Positions 54,933-64,000 of a stretch of DNA of 64,000 bases are shown here, piece after piece. The translations under genes and the position numbers were made by a program. The DNA is from Gerris lacustris. Taxonomy: Eukaryota > Arthropoda > Insecta > Hemiptera > Gerridae. The stretch covers positions 136,467,787 to 136,531,786 of the forward strand of contig OX578276.1 in the NCBI GenBank assembly GCA_951217055.1, read 5' to 3'. Within the stretch, counting starts at the first letter, position 1, and each line of letters starts with the position of its first letter. Below the pieces are notes generated by a model. That model was not told the DNA's origin, ran no database searches, and was given only the letters and a program-made list of their open reading frames with translations.

Positions 54933-56715
54933 CCCTCAGGGTGGGAAGATGGTCAGGAATGGACCGGGAAAACAGACTGTGGCTAGTGGATTGGAATGGT
55001 TGGAAAGGGAGTAATGAAAGGATTATATCTGGAAATGGCTAGTTCACGGACAAAAGGTACTTCGAGGTCATTATGATGGATGAAATTAGAAACATGGAAG
55101 GGGGGGGGGGGTCAGCTTTTTTTAAGGATCTCGGATTGGAGTGTGTTAAGGTAATCATTAAGATTAGCCTGCTGAAGGATGATGATGGAGGTCGCGATGG
55201 GCAAACTTCCAAAGATCAAACTCGGGGGTAATGAACTATGATGATGATGTAAAATGATGACGATACAAATTATGGTGCTAGCGGTAAAGGCCGTCAAGGA
55301 TGCAATTCCATGATGACCGTTTGAATCTTCGCTGTGTTCAAAATACGTTGTTGAAAAAGATCTTGAGCACATTATTACCCCTTGTGCAAAGTATTCATTG
55401 CAATTGACTCTTTCAGCAATCTTTCACATATAAATCACTATTGTGTTGTGCATAGTAAACAGGAATCCATTTACAAGTTAACAAACATATTTATCAAACA
55501 TTAATATCAAAATTTAAAAAAGTAATTAACTGGAATAAAATATAAGACGAAAGTCTTCTAAACAAAAAATATTAAAAAGTAATAAAAGAGGGGGGGGGGG
55601 GGGGAGGTGACCGTTTGACTGCAGCTAAGACTTCATCCTCTAAACTAGGTAATAGCAAAATCAATAGAACCTTACAAAATACTTCAGCGGTTTAAAGACA
55701 AAGTAGTTAAAGTCAAATAATTAAAATTAAGTTTATCTATTTTTTCAGCCAACAAATATTGTTGCAGCTGCAGGAACCAAATTTAATGTTTCCACAAAAG
55801 TCTAATGGACTTATTCATATCTTATAAATGGTTAAAATATACAGTTCAGCAAACATTTGTATTATTCAAATGAAGGAGAAATATAAATTTAAACTTAAAA
55901 TTATTTCAATTCAAGCTTTTATACAACGAAACAAAGTAAACTGGTTCTTCTTAATCTCTCTTATTTTTGTTTTAAAACAAAATATCTAGTTTTATTACTC
56001 GAAAATTGAAACCAACTTCTCATAGTCATAAGAATATTTCAATTCTTATGATAATTATATTATAATACATTCTTATTACTTCTGTACAATAGATAAATGA
56101 AGTATGGCTTTCCCACTAAGAGTAATTATTTTGTATGAAGCTCATTCACAATTAGAATTGGCCATCTTTATAGCGAATTAAATGAAAATATGAAGAATTA
56201 TGCCAATTCAATAAGACTTATTTTATTTTGTTCTTTAAAATTATATAATATACTAACGGGGAACTTAAAAATGAATTTCTAACAGAGGACCTCAATCTAA
56301 TATAAAGAAAAAAAGATTATAGTTGTCAATTTTGGTCTAATATAAAGAAATAACTTAAAATCAATTTCTAAGAACTCACTTGTCTAAAGGGCTTGATTTC
56401 AGACTAAATTGTATTTTTATTAGCGCTACCATTTAAGGCATCAACAATGTTTTAATCTTTCGGATGATTTATTGTTTGTGGCCTAGCTCAAGCTACAAGC
56501 AATCAGAACGGCACTGGGTATTTATTCGAGAACAAATATTAAATAATTCAATACATTTACCTGGGAGAAGTGAAGGATGGAGGCAGGATGGCCACTCCTG
56601 GGTTATACTTGATTACACTTGGCTACAGCGACTGGAATCGGTTGTTAGTAAAGGATCTAAAGAACGACTTCTTTAGCAAGACTTATACGGGATATAGCAT
56701 TATTTTCCCAGGTTG
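54933..56715. other. Anonymous flank with degenerate GATGAT repeats and homopolymers
   Basis: 54940-55370 is less AT-rich, with a G run at 55100-55110, GATGATGATG-type repeats, and 'ggtgctagcggtaaaggccg', which resembles the end of the retroposon at 56.7 kb. A G run is at 55590-55604. The 70-codon plus frame at 56464-56676 has no recognisable domain. Confidence 0.35.
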
Positions 56716-56729
56716 AGCAAACTGGAATT

Positions 56730-56940
56730 TTTTTTACTACTACTTGTTTTACTAGATGGCGCTACAGGCCGTTAAGGGCTCTAGCCTGCTCAACAACAAG
56801 CTTCCAGTCATCTCAGTCTAGAGCCGCTACTACTGTAGCGTACATAAGGACCTTAGTATTTTTGCTTATATTTGCGCTTCAAAAGACTGGTAGTAGGGAG
56901 TAATAGCATTTGTTTCCTGCTGCTAATCTCGCTTTTATTT
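56730..56940 (-). mobile_element. Short retroposon (SINE or LINE 3' end) with 14-bp target duplication
   Basis: Flanked by AGCAAACTGGAATT at 56716-56729 and 56941-56954. The minus strand ends in a short A tail (AGTAGTAGTAAAAAA) after GCTAGAGCCCTTAACGGCCT and TAGCGCCATCTAG. No clear A/B boxes, so either a truncated SINE or the 3' end of a LINE. Confidence 0.75.
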
Positions 56941-57106
56941 AGCAAACTGGAATTGCCATAGCAAAATGATTAACACTCATATTTACATTTTTGATCACAT
57001 GGCTTATAGTCAGCTGACCCACATACTTTTACCCGAGAAACTATTTTAATTTAAACAACCATCAATAATAAATATTCTCAGATATGAAACAATGCATTAC
57101 CATCTG

Positions 57107-57710
57107 TGTTCAAGCACCATTGAACAAAATTCTGCCAGCATCTGAAGGGCCCCCCCCCCCCCCAAGTTCTTGGATTAGAAGTTTTTTCCTTCAGTGTTAT
57201 TGGCAGGCCTGCTATCCCAGGATTTGCTGCAAGGAAAAGCCTGAAAAGGCAAGTGTGTTTGTAGCCCTCCATGGGTGTATTGGCCATTTTTTTAATGTTT
57301 AACATTTAATGTGACATTATATCTATAATTATCCTGGTCATCCAAGTGATACCGGATATAATGATATACTGGAGTTCAGCTAGGTTCTCCTCTTTATCCA
57401 GACAGTAGGAAAGTGAAGAACTACTAAAAATGCTGAATCCAACTCTTCCACCACCCACAGGAAATATCACCATCTGCCACCGCACTTCACCTCACCTCAT
57501 TTAGTATTATTATACATGTAGTAGCCCAGCTAGTATTATTTAAAATATATATATCTGATATGACCTATTATATTTCATATTTCTCTTTAAATACACAAAT
57601 CTACAGTCCGCTTAATCATTTCATTATTTATTTAATTCTTATTATTTCCTTTTTCTTTATATTATACCCAATCGTGGTCAGGTCAAGCCAAGAGCTCCCT
57701 GGCGCGAACA
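57107..57710 (+). repeat. 5' LTR of the non-coding element
   Basis: About 604 bp, closely similar to 62215-62807. Differences seen: C-run length, a few substitutions and an indel region around 57500-57530. The complementary open frames at 57078-57305 are by-products. Confidence 0.85.
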
Positions 57711-60130
57711 TATGGTCCTTTGGGCCGGATAAATTGAAAATACTTAATTGTCTTGTGAGCCATTAATGGGATTTACTGCATTATAAATTTTATTCCTTAT
57801 GGATATATACTTAATTATATATACTTAAAGGAGGAAGGTGTCATGCTTGTTGAGCAGGTTATGTTGCTTAAACTTACCTTTTTCACACAAGCATTTATTT
57901 ATTAATAATTTGTATTATTACTGGTCTAATTAATATATATATTTTCAATTTTTTTTTTTTTCGTTTTTTTTTGTCCATTCAAAGTATGTAAATTGTATAT
58001 TAATTTAATATCCTTAAAGCACCTACCTTGCTCTTGTAATTTTTGTCTTCCCATTAAATTTATTAATATGGATTTGGCTCACTGTATTTCATTTTTAATT
58101 TATCTCTACTATTTCTTTTATTCTTATATTAGGTATTAATTTATAATACAGAGAAATACTTATATTACACATATGGTCTAATAGTCTGGTGAATTGTTGA
58201 CAATTAATTTATTTGTCAAAACTTATAGTGCTAGGAGTGATAGAGGAATAATAATTATAGCCAGAGTCTATAATATAATTCTATGTTTAAATAATTGTAT
58301 ATTGACATATGAATTACATTAAAGTCGTTTACTTAAACTTTAAAGTACATTAATTTACACTAAATTGTATCTTAATTAGTACACATTAAACTCAATTCAT
58401 TTATGTATTAAAACATAAAAATAATTTACTTACATTTTGTAAAATTGATCTATTTTAAATATCATTTCACTATACATTTGTACTACAGTTCCACTGTTTT
58501 ACATCAAGTTAAATCTCCAAACTCTTTAGGCACAACATAATATCAAAATTTAAATGAATTTCAATTGTAACTACTATTTACACAATTTAGCACATTTTTT
58601 CTTGATTTCTTAAGTGAAGAAAGGCCTTGTGCATAGATGTCTTCTAAAATTTGCTTCTTGCCACAGTTTTTCTTGTCCCAGAGTAATCCAATTAATGTCA
58701 CAGCTGCATTAACTATTATTAATTACTATTTCATTAATTGTTTTTGATTTTCACTTTTTTAATATGTTTAATTATAACTTTTCTGGAGATGTAAACAACT
58801 CTTTGAGAGAAAGCACACTTAACATTATCATGTGTGAACTTTTGTACTGATCCAACCCGGTTTGAACCCAGGTTTATTTACTTGCAAATTGCAGAATTTT
58901 TATTATTTCTTCCGTGTTTTTCCACTGAATTCAGTTGTGTGGGTCTGGAGTCTCTGTTTTTAAATTTTTATGGTGCTGAATTGTTCATAGTTTAACTAGT
59001 CATTAAAATTAATTATTTTATTTTATATAAATTAATTTATTCTTTCACTCTATTATGTATGTTGTTATTTTATATATATATATATATTATTTAATAGAGT
59101 TTTATTTTATTGTTGGCCTAATTATAAATAGTTATTTATTGATTACCAGAACTTATTTGGCATACAAATTATGTTATATTTATTTATTTAAATACTAGTT
59201 ACAATTATTTTAATTAATAATCTTTTAATTTATTGTTATTAACTAGGTTAAATTATTTATTTGTTATTTATTGTTGGTTAATTGTTATAGATATTTTATT
59301 TATAAACTTGTTACATGCTAAAGCATTTCTTTATTTGTTACTAAAGCCTTTATATATAGCTTTTATTGTTAAATTTGTTTTAGTTTTTTGTAATCTCTAA
59401 TTATTTATTTCTATAACAATTTATGTCAGTACTCTTTTGTTGGTACAGCTTTATGGTTATTACCACTCTTTGCCAATCAAATTGGATTAATTTTAATTTT
59501 ATTGTACCTTTGGTGATTTTGATAGAGAAGTTTAATTCGCATTTTATTCTTAATTAATTTTTATAGATCTACTTTATTTAATTGGTCTAATTTGAATTAT
59601 TAATTTATGTCTTTCTCATAAGACAGCTTTCATCATCGAATAAGATAGATAGATAATATCATTTATTTCAATATAATAAACATTACATGTTGTTTACAAT
59701 TGTTTTTATAGAGGTCACATTTAATAAATTTATAATTATTTTATAATTTTAACCCTTTTTAATTATTATACTAAAACGATAAATAGGACGTCGAATAAGA
59801 GATGTATCCGAAATTAACTAATTTTGTTAGGTTAACAACGTTTTAATTTTTTTTTTTTTTTTTTTGAGATTTTCTCTTGTGGTTCATCTTACTTTATACT
59901 GCATTGATCATCCTACATATACCATAGCTTGTCCACTCACTATTTAGTGTTGCACCTTTTCTTGTCTGTGCACTAGCTATATTTTATTTTATTTCTTGCT
60001 ACTTAATTTATATTTTTTTTACCACTGCTTGTTATGTGAATGATTTCATTTCTTTAGAACTGTTGTATACAGTCTACCACTATTATTTTATTTGGCGATG
60101 TCATATATTGTCTATTTAACTCTGTTGTTC
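57711..60130. other. Interior of the LARD-like element, 5' part
   Basis: Very T-rich with no reading frame of note. AT and T homopolymers at 57949-57971, 59071-59086 and 59848-59866. No internal promoter or gene could be identified. Confidence 0.5.
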
Positions 60131-60412
60131 ACACAGTGTATATTTTCTGTAGATGCCTTGTTACTGACTACATCTTCTCTGACAACCACATGTTATTGCT
60201 TTATATTTCTTGTTGTCCATAATCTTCCCAAATGTTAAAGACATTATTTGCTCTTCAATTTCTTCGGCGATATGCATTTTATTTAACTTTATTTCTTCAC
60301 AAAGTTGGAGTTTACATTAATCTTGCAGGTAGCCTACTTCCTTTGTAGCACTGTATTTTTGCAGATGTCTTATTACCGTCTACATCTTTTCTGACAATCG
60401 CATATTTTCAAA
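60131..60412 (+). repeat. Internal duplication with AGATG/CATCT hairpins
   Basis: 60134-60195 and 60345-60410 are diverged copies ('gtatatttt.tg.agatg.ctt.ttac...ctacatctt.tctgacaa'). Each contains AGATG and CATCT arms around a 16-17-nt loop, so the hairpin is kept while the loop has diverged. Confidence 0.55.
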
Positions 60413-60669
60413 TGTCAATTTCTCTTCATTTAAATAATCATGGAGAACTTATTTGTTTTTCTTTATATTTATTAATCTACCGAGTAAGAGTTTTCATGGT
60501 AGGCGGGAGAGATATTTAACTCTTAGAATATCTTCCATGTTCATAAGTTCCTTGTTCATAAGTTCCTTTTATATTTTTGTTCCTTTTTATTGGAGTCTTT
60601 AATTATAAACTTTTATTTAACAGCTTCCAGATATTAAGCACATTTCTCTTAATTTCTTCATAACTTTCT

Positions 60670-60897
60670 TTAATTTATTTTCATCAACTAGTGACGTAGT
60701 ACTTCAGCTTCATAGACCCAACCAGTTTGCGGCTAATGCCAGCACTGGATTCCTCTAAGCCAGTTTGTCTGTCTAATTCAGAGCTGGACTTGAGTTTTTA
60801 TGCTAGATGGGTTTAAATTGCCTTCTTTTCAGCACTCATCTAGCATAATCTTCATCCTTTTCAGTTATCTGCCTTCTCGGCAGCACTGATATATCTT
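60670..60897 (+). repeat. Structured array, copy 1 (one hairpin unit)
   Basis: Hairpin ACTGG/CCAGT (60744-60748 and 60760-60764, 11-nt loop); stem ATGCTAGATG/CATCTAGCAT (60800-60809 and 60837-60846); stem TCAGT/ACTGA (60861-60865 and 60885-60889) enclosing CTGCC/GGCAG. Same order as copy 2. Confidence 0.7.
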
Positions 60898-60969
60898 ATT
60901 TTATTTTTTTTTACAATTCATCTTTATATCTTCTTACAATTTATATTTATTTATTTGTAAACATATTAC

Positions 60970-61267
60970 GTCACCCTTCAAATGATTTTCATTCAGGTTC
61001 ATAACTTAACCAGTTAGCTTGCTTTTATGCAGCACTGGGTTACTCTAAGCCAGTTAGTCTATCTCCTGTAGCACTGGAATATTGTAAACCAGTAGTCTGT
61101 CTCTTACAGCACGGGACCATTGTTCGCCCGTGGTTTGTCTTACATAGCTCTGGACTTAGAGTTTATATGCTAGATAGGTTTAAATTGCCTTATGCAGCAC
61201 TTATCTAGCATATCTTCATTCTTATCAGCTGCCTTTGCACTTTCACTGTTTTGCAGTGCTGATATCT
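60970..61267 (+). repeat. Structured array, copy 2 (three hairpin units)
   Basis: Three hairpins at 38-39-bp spacing, starting 61032, 61071 and 61109. Stems are ACTGG/CCAGT, ACTGG/CCAGT and ACGGG/CCCGT, each with an 11-nt loop of different sequence. Then stem ATGCTAGATA/TATCTAGCAT (61167-61176 and 61202-61211), then TCAGC/GCTGA (61225-61229 and 61258-61262). Paired substitutions relative to copy 1 keep pairing in at least three stems. Confidence 0.72.
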
Positions 61268-62214
61268 TTTCTCCCTTTAAGGTGGCTAGCTTACTCTGCA
61301 GCCATGTTAGGGTTTCTTTACCTTCTGATTTTAAGATCTTAGTTTGGAGTAAGTTGAGTGTTTTTATTTCAATGTCGGTGATATTTATTTTTTTTTATTT
61401 TGCGAAATTATTTCTTTGGACTTCAATTTTTTTATTTGACCTATGATTTCAATTAGCCTGCTTTCTATATAGTGGCATAGAATTTAATTTTTAAATGATT
61501 TAACATGTCAGATTTGAATTTTCTTCTGACTTAGGGCATCTCTGACAGAGTTTTCTTTAACTTGTAGGTATCCTGCTTTATTTGTAAGAATTGTTTAACT
61601 TAATTTTTGAATTCTCAAAATTGTCTTCCCTTTTTTTTAATTACTAAAAGTCTCAAGTTTAGTTCAGTCTAATGGACTAACTTAGGTAATTCAATGCATT
61701 AGGTAATTTTCTTTATTTACTTGCTTCTCTAGTCATTTATTATTTTATTCTATCATAAATCGCCAAAGGACTCTTTGTAGTTAAATTTTATTTACGTGTA
61801 GAAATGCTATCAATACACACTTTCTTTTAACACTCGTTTAAACTCTAGTTTAATTGTTATTGTTGTTATAAGTCTGTTGTTAATTGATTTTCCACCTTGT
61901 TTAACCAACTAAAATTGTTTAGCTATTACCTTTAAGTAATTGTTTTTGTAACTTTAATTTTTCTTTACATATTTTTTATACTTGTACGGTAGACATGAAG
62001 CTCAGTAAACTGCACAAAAATAAACATAAACAACACACCGTTAAAGCTGGGAGCCTCGACTTTTGAAGGCGCAACCCAGGTTTACACTGACTGAGTGCCT
62101 CTGTTTTGCGGGCTTCTGCTCTTCTCACAAATTTAATATAATATTTTGTTTTTGCAATATCTTTAATTTTGTATACACTACTGGAGTCTTAAACGTGCGT
62201 TTAGGTAGGCGGTA

Positions 62215-62807
62215 TGTTCAAGCACCATTGAACAACATTCTGCCAGCATCTGAAGACCCCCCCCCCCAAGTTTTTGGATTAGAAGTTTTTTTCCTTCAGT
62301 GTTATTGGCAGTCCTGCTATCCCAGGATTTGCTGCAAGGAAAAGCCTGAAAAGGCAAGTGTGTTTGTAGCCCTCCATGGGTGAAGTGGCCATTTTTTTAA
62401 TGTTTAACATTTAATGTGACATTATATCTATAATTATCCTGGTCATCCAAGTGATACCATGGATATAATGATATACTGGAGTTCAGCTAGGTTCTTCTCT
62501 TTATCCAGACAGTAGGAAAGTGAAGAACTACTAAAAATGCTGAATCCAACTCTTCCACCACCCACAGGAAATATCACCATCAGCCACTGCACTTCACCTC
62601 ACCTCATCTCTACACTACAACCCAGCTAGTATTATTTAAAATATATTATATCTGATATGACCTATTATATTTCATATTTCTCTTTAAATACACAAATCTA
62701 CAGTCCGCTTAATCGTTTCTTTATTTATTTAATTCTTATTATTTCCTTTTTCTTTATATTATACCCAATCGTGGTCAGGTCAAGCCAAGAGCTCCCTGGC
62801 GCGAACA
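62215..62807 (+). repeat. 3' LTR of the non-coding element
   Basis: About 593 bp; TGTTC start, GAACA end, followed by ATCTG duplication. Shorter C run (9 versus 14) and an 11-12-bp deletion relative to the 5' LTR. Confidence 0.85.
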
Positions 62808-62812
62808 ATCTG

Positions 62813-63826
62813 CGTTAAAGAGATAAAACTAGGTTAAGTGTTAGCTTTTCTGTTGTAATAGATTTTAAAGTTTAATTATTGCTAAGCATAGTTGAATTTT
62901 TTTTTTTTTAAAAACAATATATTCTAATACTTGCTCTCTTAATACTAAGTTTCAATGTTTTTTTTTCACGCTCCATAAGTTAGTCTTTACAAGTTCTGCG
63001 TTGGGATCGTGTCCAACAAAAAATCGAGTACTGAGAAAGGCCAAGAGAGAGAGATTTATTAAATATTTTAAATTTTAACACGAGACATTCCCAGTCTTAA
63101 AATAAAAGTTTTGCTCTTAGCAATAGAAGCTTATATAATATTATGTTAACTTAGCCAACAAGCTAGCTTTAATAAAATAAAACATTTTTATATCTATAAA
63201 TTGTTCTTCAAATTCTAATTCTTTCTTATTTGTAACATGACCTATTTGCTTCTTAATTGAGACGCAATAGATCTAGCCAATTGTTCCTTGTGCAAGTAGA
63301 CTTGTTTTTTTACCCAATCAATATAGGAAACTTTAAGTTACATAACTCCTCGTGAAACTTTAACTCGGTGGATTCAAAAGTTGTTCCTTTGTTAGAGAAA
63401 AGTGGGGAAAATCTAAGAGCTAACTAGAAAAGTTTGAAGTTTTATTTTTAAACCTGCCTTTTTCTGAATCTACATAAGTGTTATGAATGCTTTATAAAGA
63501 CTTGAAGAACGTCTTATACCATTTATTACTCTCTTCTATTTTATTTAACTTAGCTGTTTTGTCAGTCAACGTTATTGAATTGATATCAAAACATTTTTCC
63601 TAAAATTGAAGTTTACAATTGTTATATGAAAAATTATTTTATAAAACTAATAATTTTATTCTTAGTTGTTTTCTCTAAAGTAAAATTATTTTGAAGTGAA
63701 CAAAAGCATTTAAAGTTTACTTTAAGTGCTATCGTAATAGATAAGTAAATTAATAACTATTTTGTGTAATGAAAAAAGTGAGAAAAAAACTAAAATTTAA
63801 TTATTCTTATTGAAATATTACTAATA
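62813..63826. other. AT-rich sequence, nothing recognised
   Basis: No gene, RNA or repeat could be supported. Confidence 0.35.
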
Positions 63827-63871
63827 GGCCAATATATAGATACATTCGAGCTTGCATTAATTAGGGTAAAC

Positions 63872-63905
<34 letters not shown>

Positions 63906-64000
63906 TGTTTTGTATAGTAAGAGGAGTATGAAACCAAGTTTGCGACCTCGAAAGCCCTGAGGACAACTTTTGGTAGGCGAAAAACCTCGTAGTTTTGGCA
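63827..64000 (+). mobile_element. Second copy of the giant inverted-repeat element (cut by window end)
   Basis: GGCCAATATATAGATACATT, then 'cgagcttgcattaattaggg' and 'gtttgcgacctcgaaagccc', match the left arm at 37061-37205, with a 30-bp T run in place of a shorter one. It confirms the outer left terminus of that family. Confidence 0.85.

Larger units (their letters stand above)
57107..62807 (+). mobile_element. Large non-coding LTR retroelement (LARD-like)
   Basis: 5,701 bp with LTRs 57107-57710 and 62215-62807, both starting TGTTC and ending GAACA, and a 5-bp duplication ATCTG (57102-57106 and 62808-62812). The 4.5-kb interior is T-rich and has no retroviral-type coding frame. Orientation is taken from a candidate primer site, TGGTCCTTTGGGCCGG, 2 bp after the left LTR, and a purine-rich GGTAGGCGG before the right one; both are tentative, and a BEL/Pao-type parent is only a guess. 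It would need proteins in trans. Confidence 0.82.

Noticed and set aside
57078..57305. Complementary 72-75-codon frames in the 5' LTR, and 62063-62383 in the 3' LTR
   Set aside because: Located in LTR sequence; they include a variable C run and carry no known domain.
61192..61446. 84-codon plus-strand frame and an open minus-strand frame within the LARD-like interior
   Set aside because: Both overlap the hairpin array, are not kept in the other array copy, and show no recognisable protein motif.

Overview
The window is AT-rich nuclear DNA from an animal, most likely an arthropod and probably an insect. The evidence is the mix of retroelements (Ty3/Gypsy, an APE-type non-LTR element, several Penelope-like elements with GIY-YIG domains, and a Copia-type remnant with an initiator-Met-like primer site), a tRNA-derived SINE, long AT microsatellites and almost no host coding sequence. 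I cannot name the species. No bacterial gene organisation, rRNA or convincing functional tRNA gene is visible.

Layout. 1-5.5 kb: a Penelope-like insertion inside an older hairpin-ended repeat, then a decayed LINE fragment. 5.5-9.2 kb: anonymous AT-rich DNA. 9.2-34 kb: repeated copies of an unclassified hairpin-ended family (called HP here, in sub-types A and B), two Penelope-like remnants with hammerhead-like motifs, a Copia LTR with primer site, a Gypsy integrase pseudogene, a perfect 143-bp palindrome beside an AT microsatellite, and a block of consecutive palindromes. 34-40 kb: a tandem repeat, a 2-kb repeat starting with a CTAGCTGAATACCCG-type sequence, a 1.9-kb giant inverted repeat and another HP copy. 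40-46.3 kb: an internally deleted Penelope-like element bounded by a target duplication, a tRNA-derived SINE, a Merlin-like MITE, and the only candidate host exon (N-terminus of a possible rhodopsin-type receptor).

47.5-54.9 kb is a nested pair. A complete Gypsy element (4,244 bp, 116-bp LTRs identical by eye, 5-bp target duplication, one open gag-pol frame) lies inside a 5'-truncated non-LTR retrotransposon on the minus strand. It splits the endonuclease from the reverse transcriptase, and the host reading frame is in phase across the insertion point. 57.1-62.8 kb is a 5.7-kb LTR element with about 0.6-kb LTRs and a 5-bp target duplication but no coding capacity. Its interior carries two diverged copies of a hairpin array in which at least three stems show compensatory base changes. 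This is the most unusual signal in the window. The window ends in a second copy of the giant inverted-repeat terminus.

Functionally this is a transposon graveyard with at least one apparently young, intact element (the Gypsy). All coordinates, repeats and alignments were read by eye; no similarity search was run.
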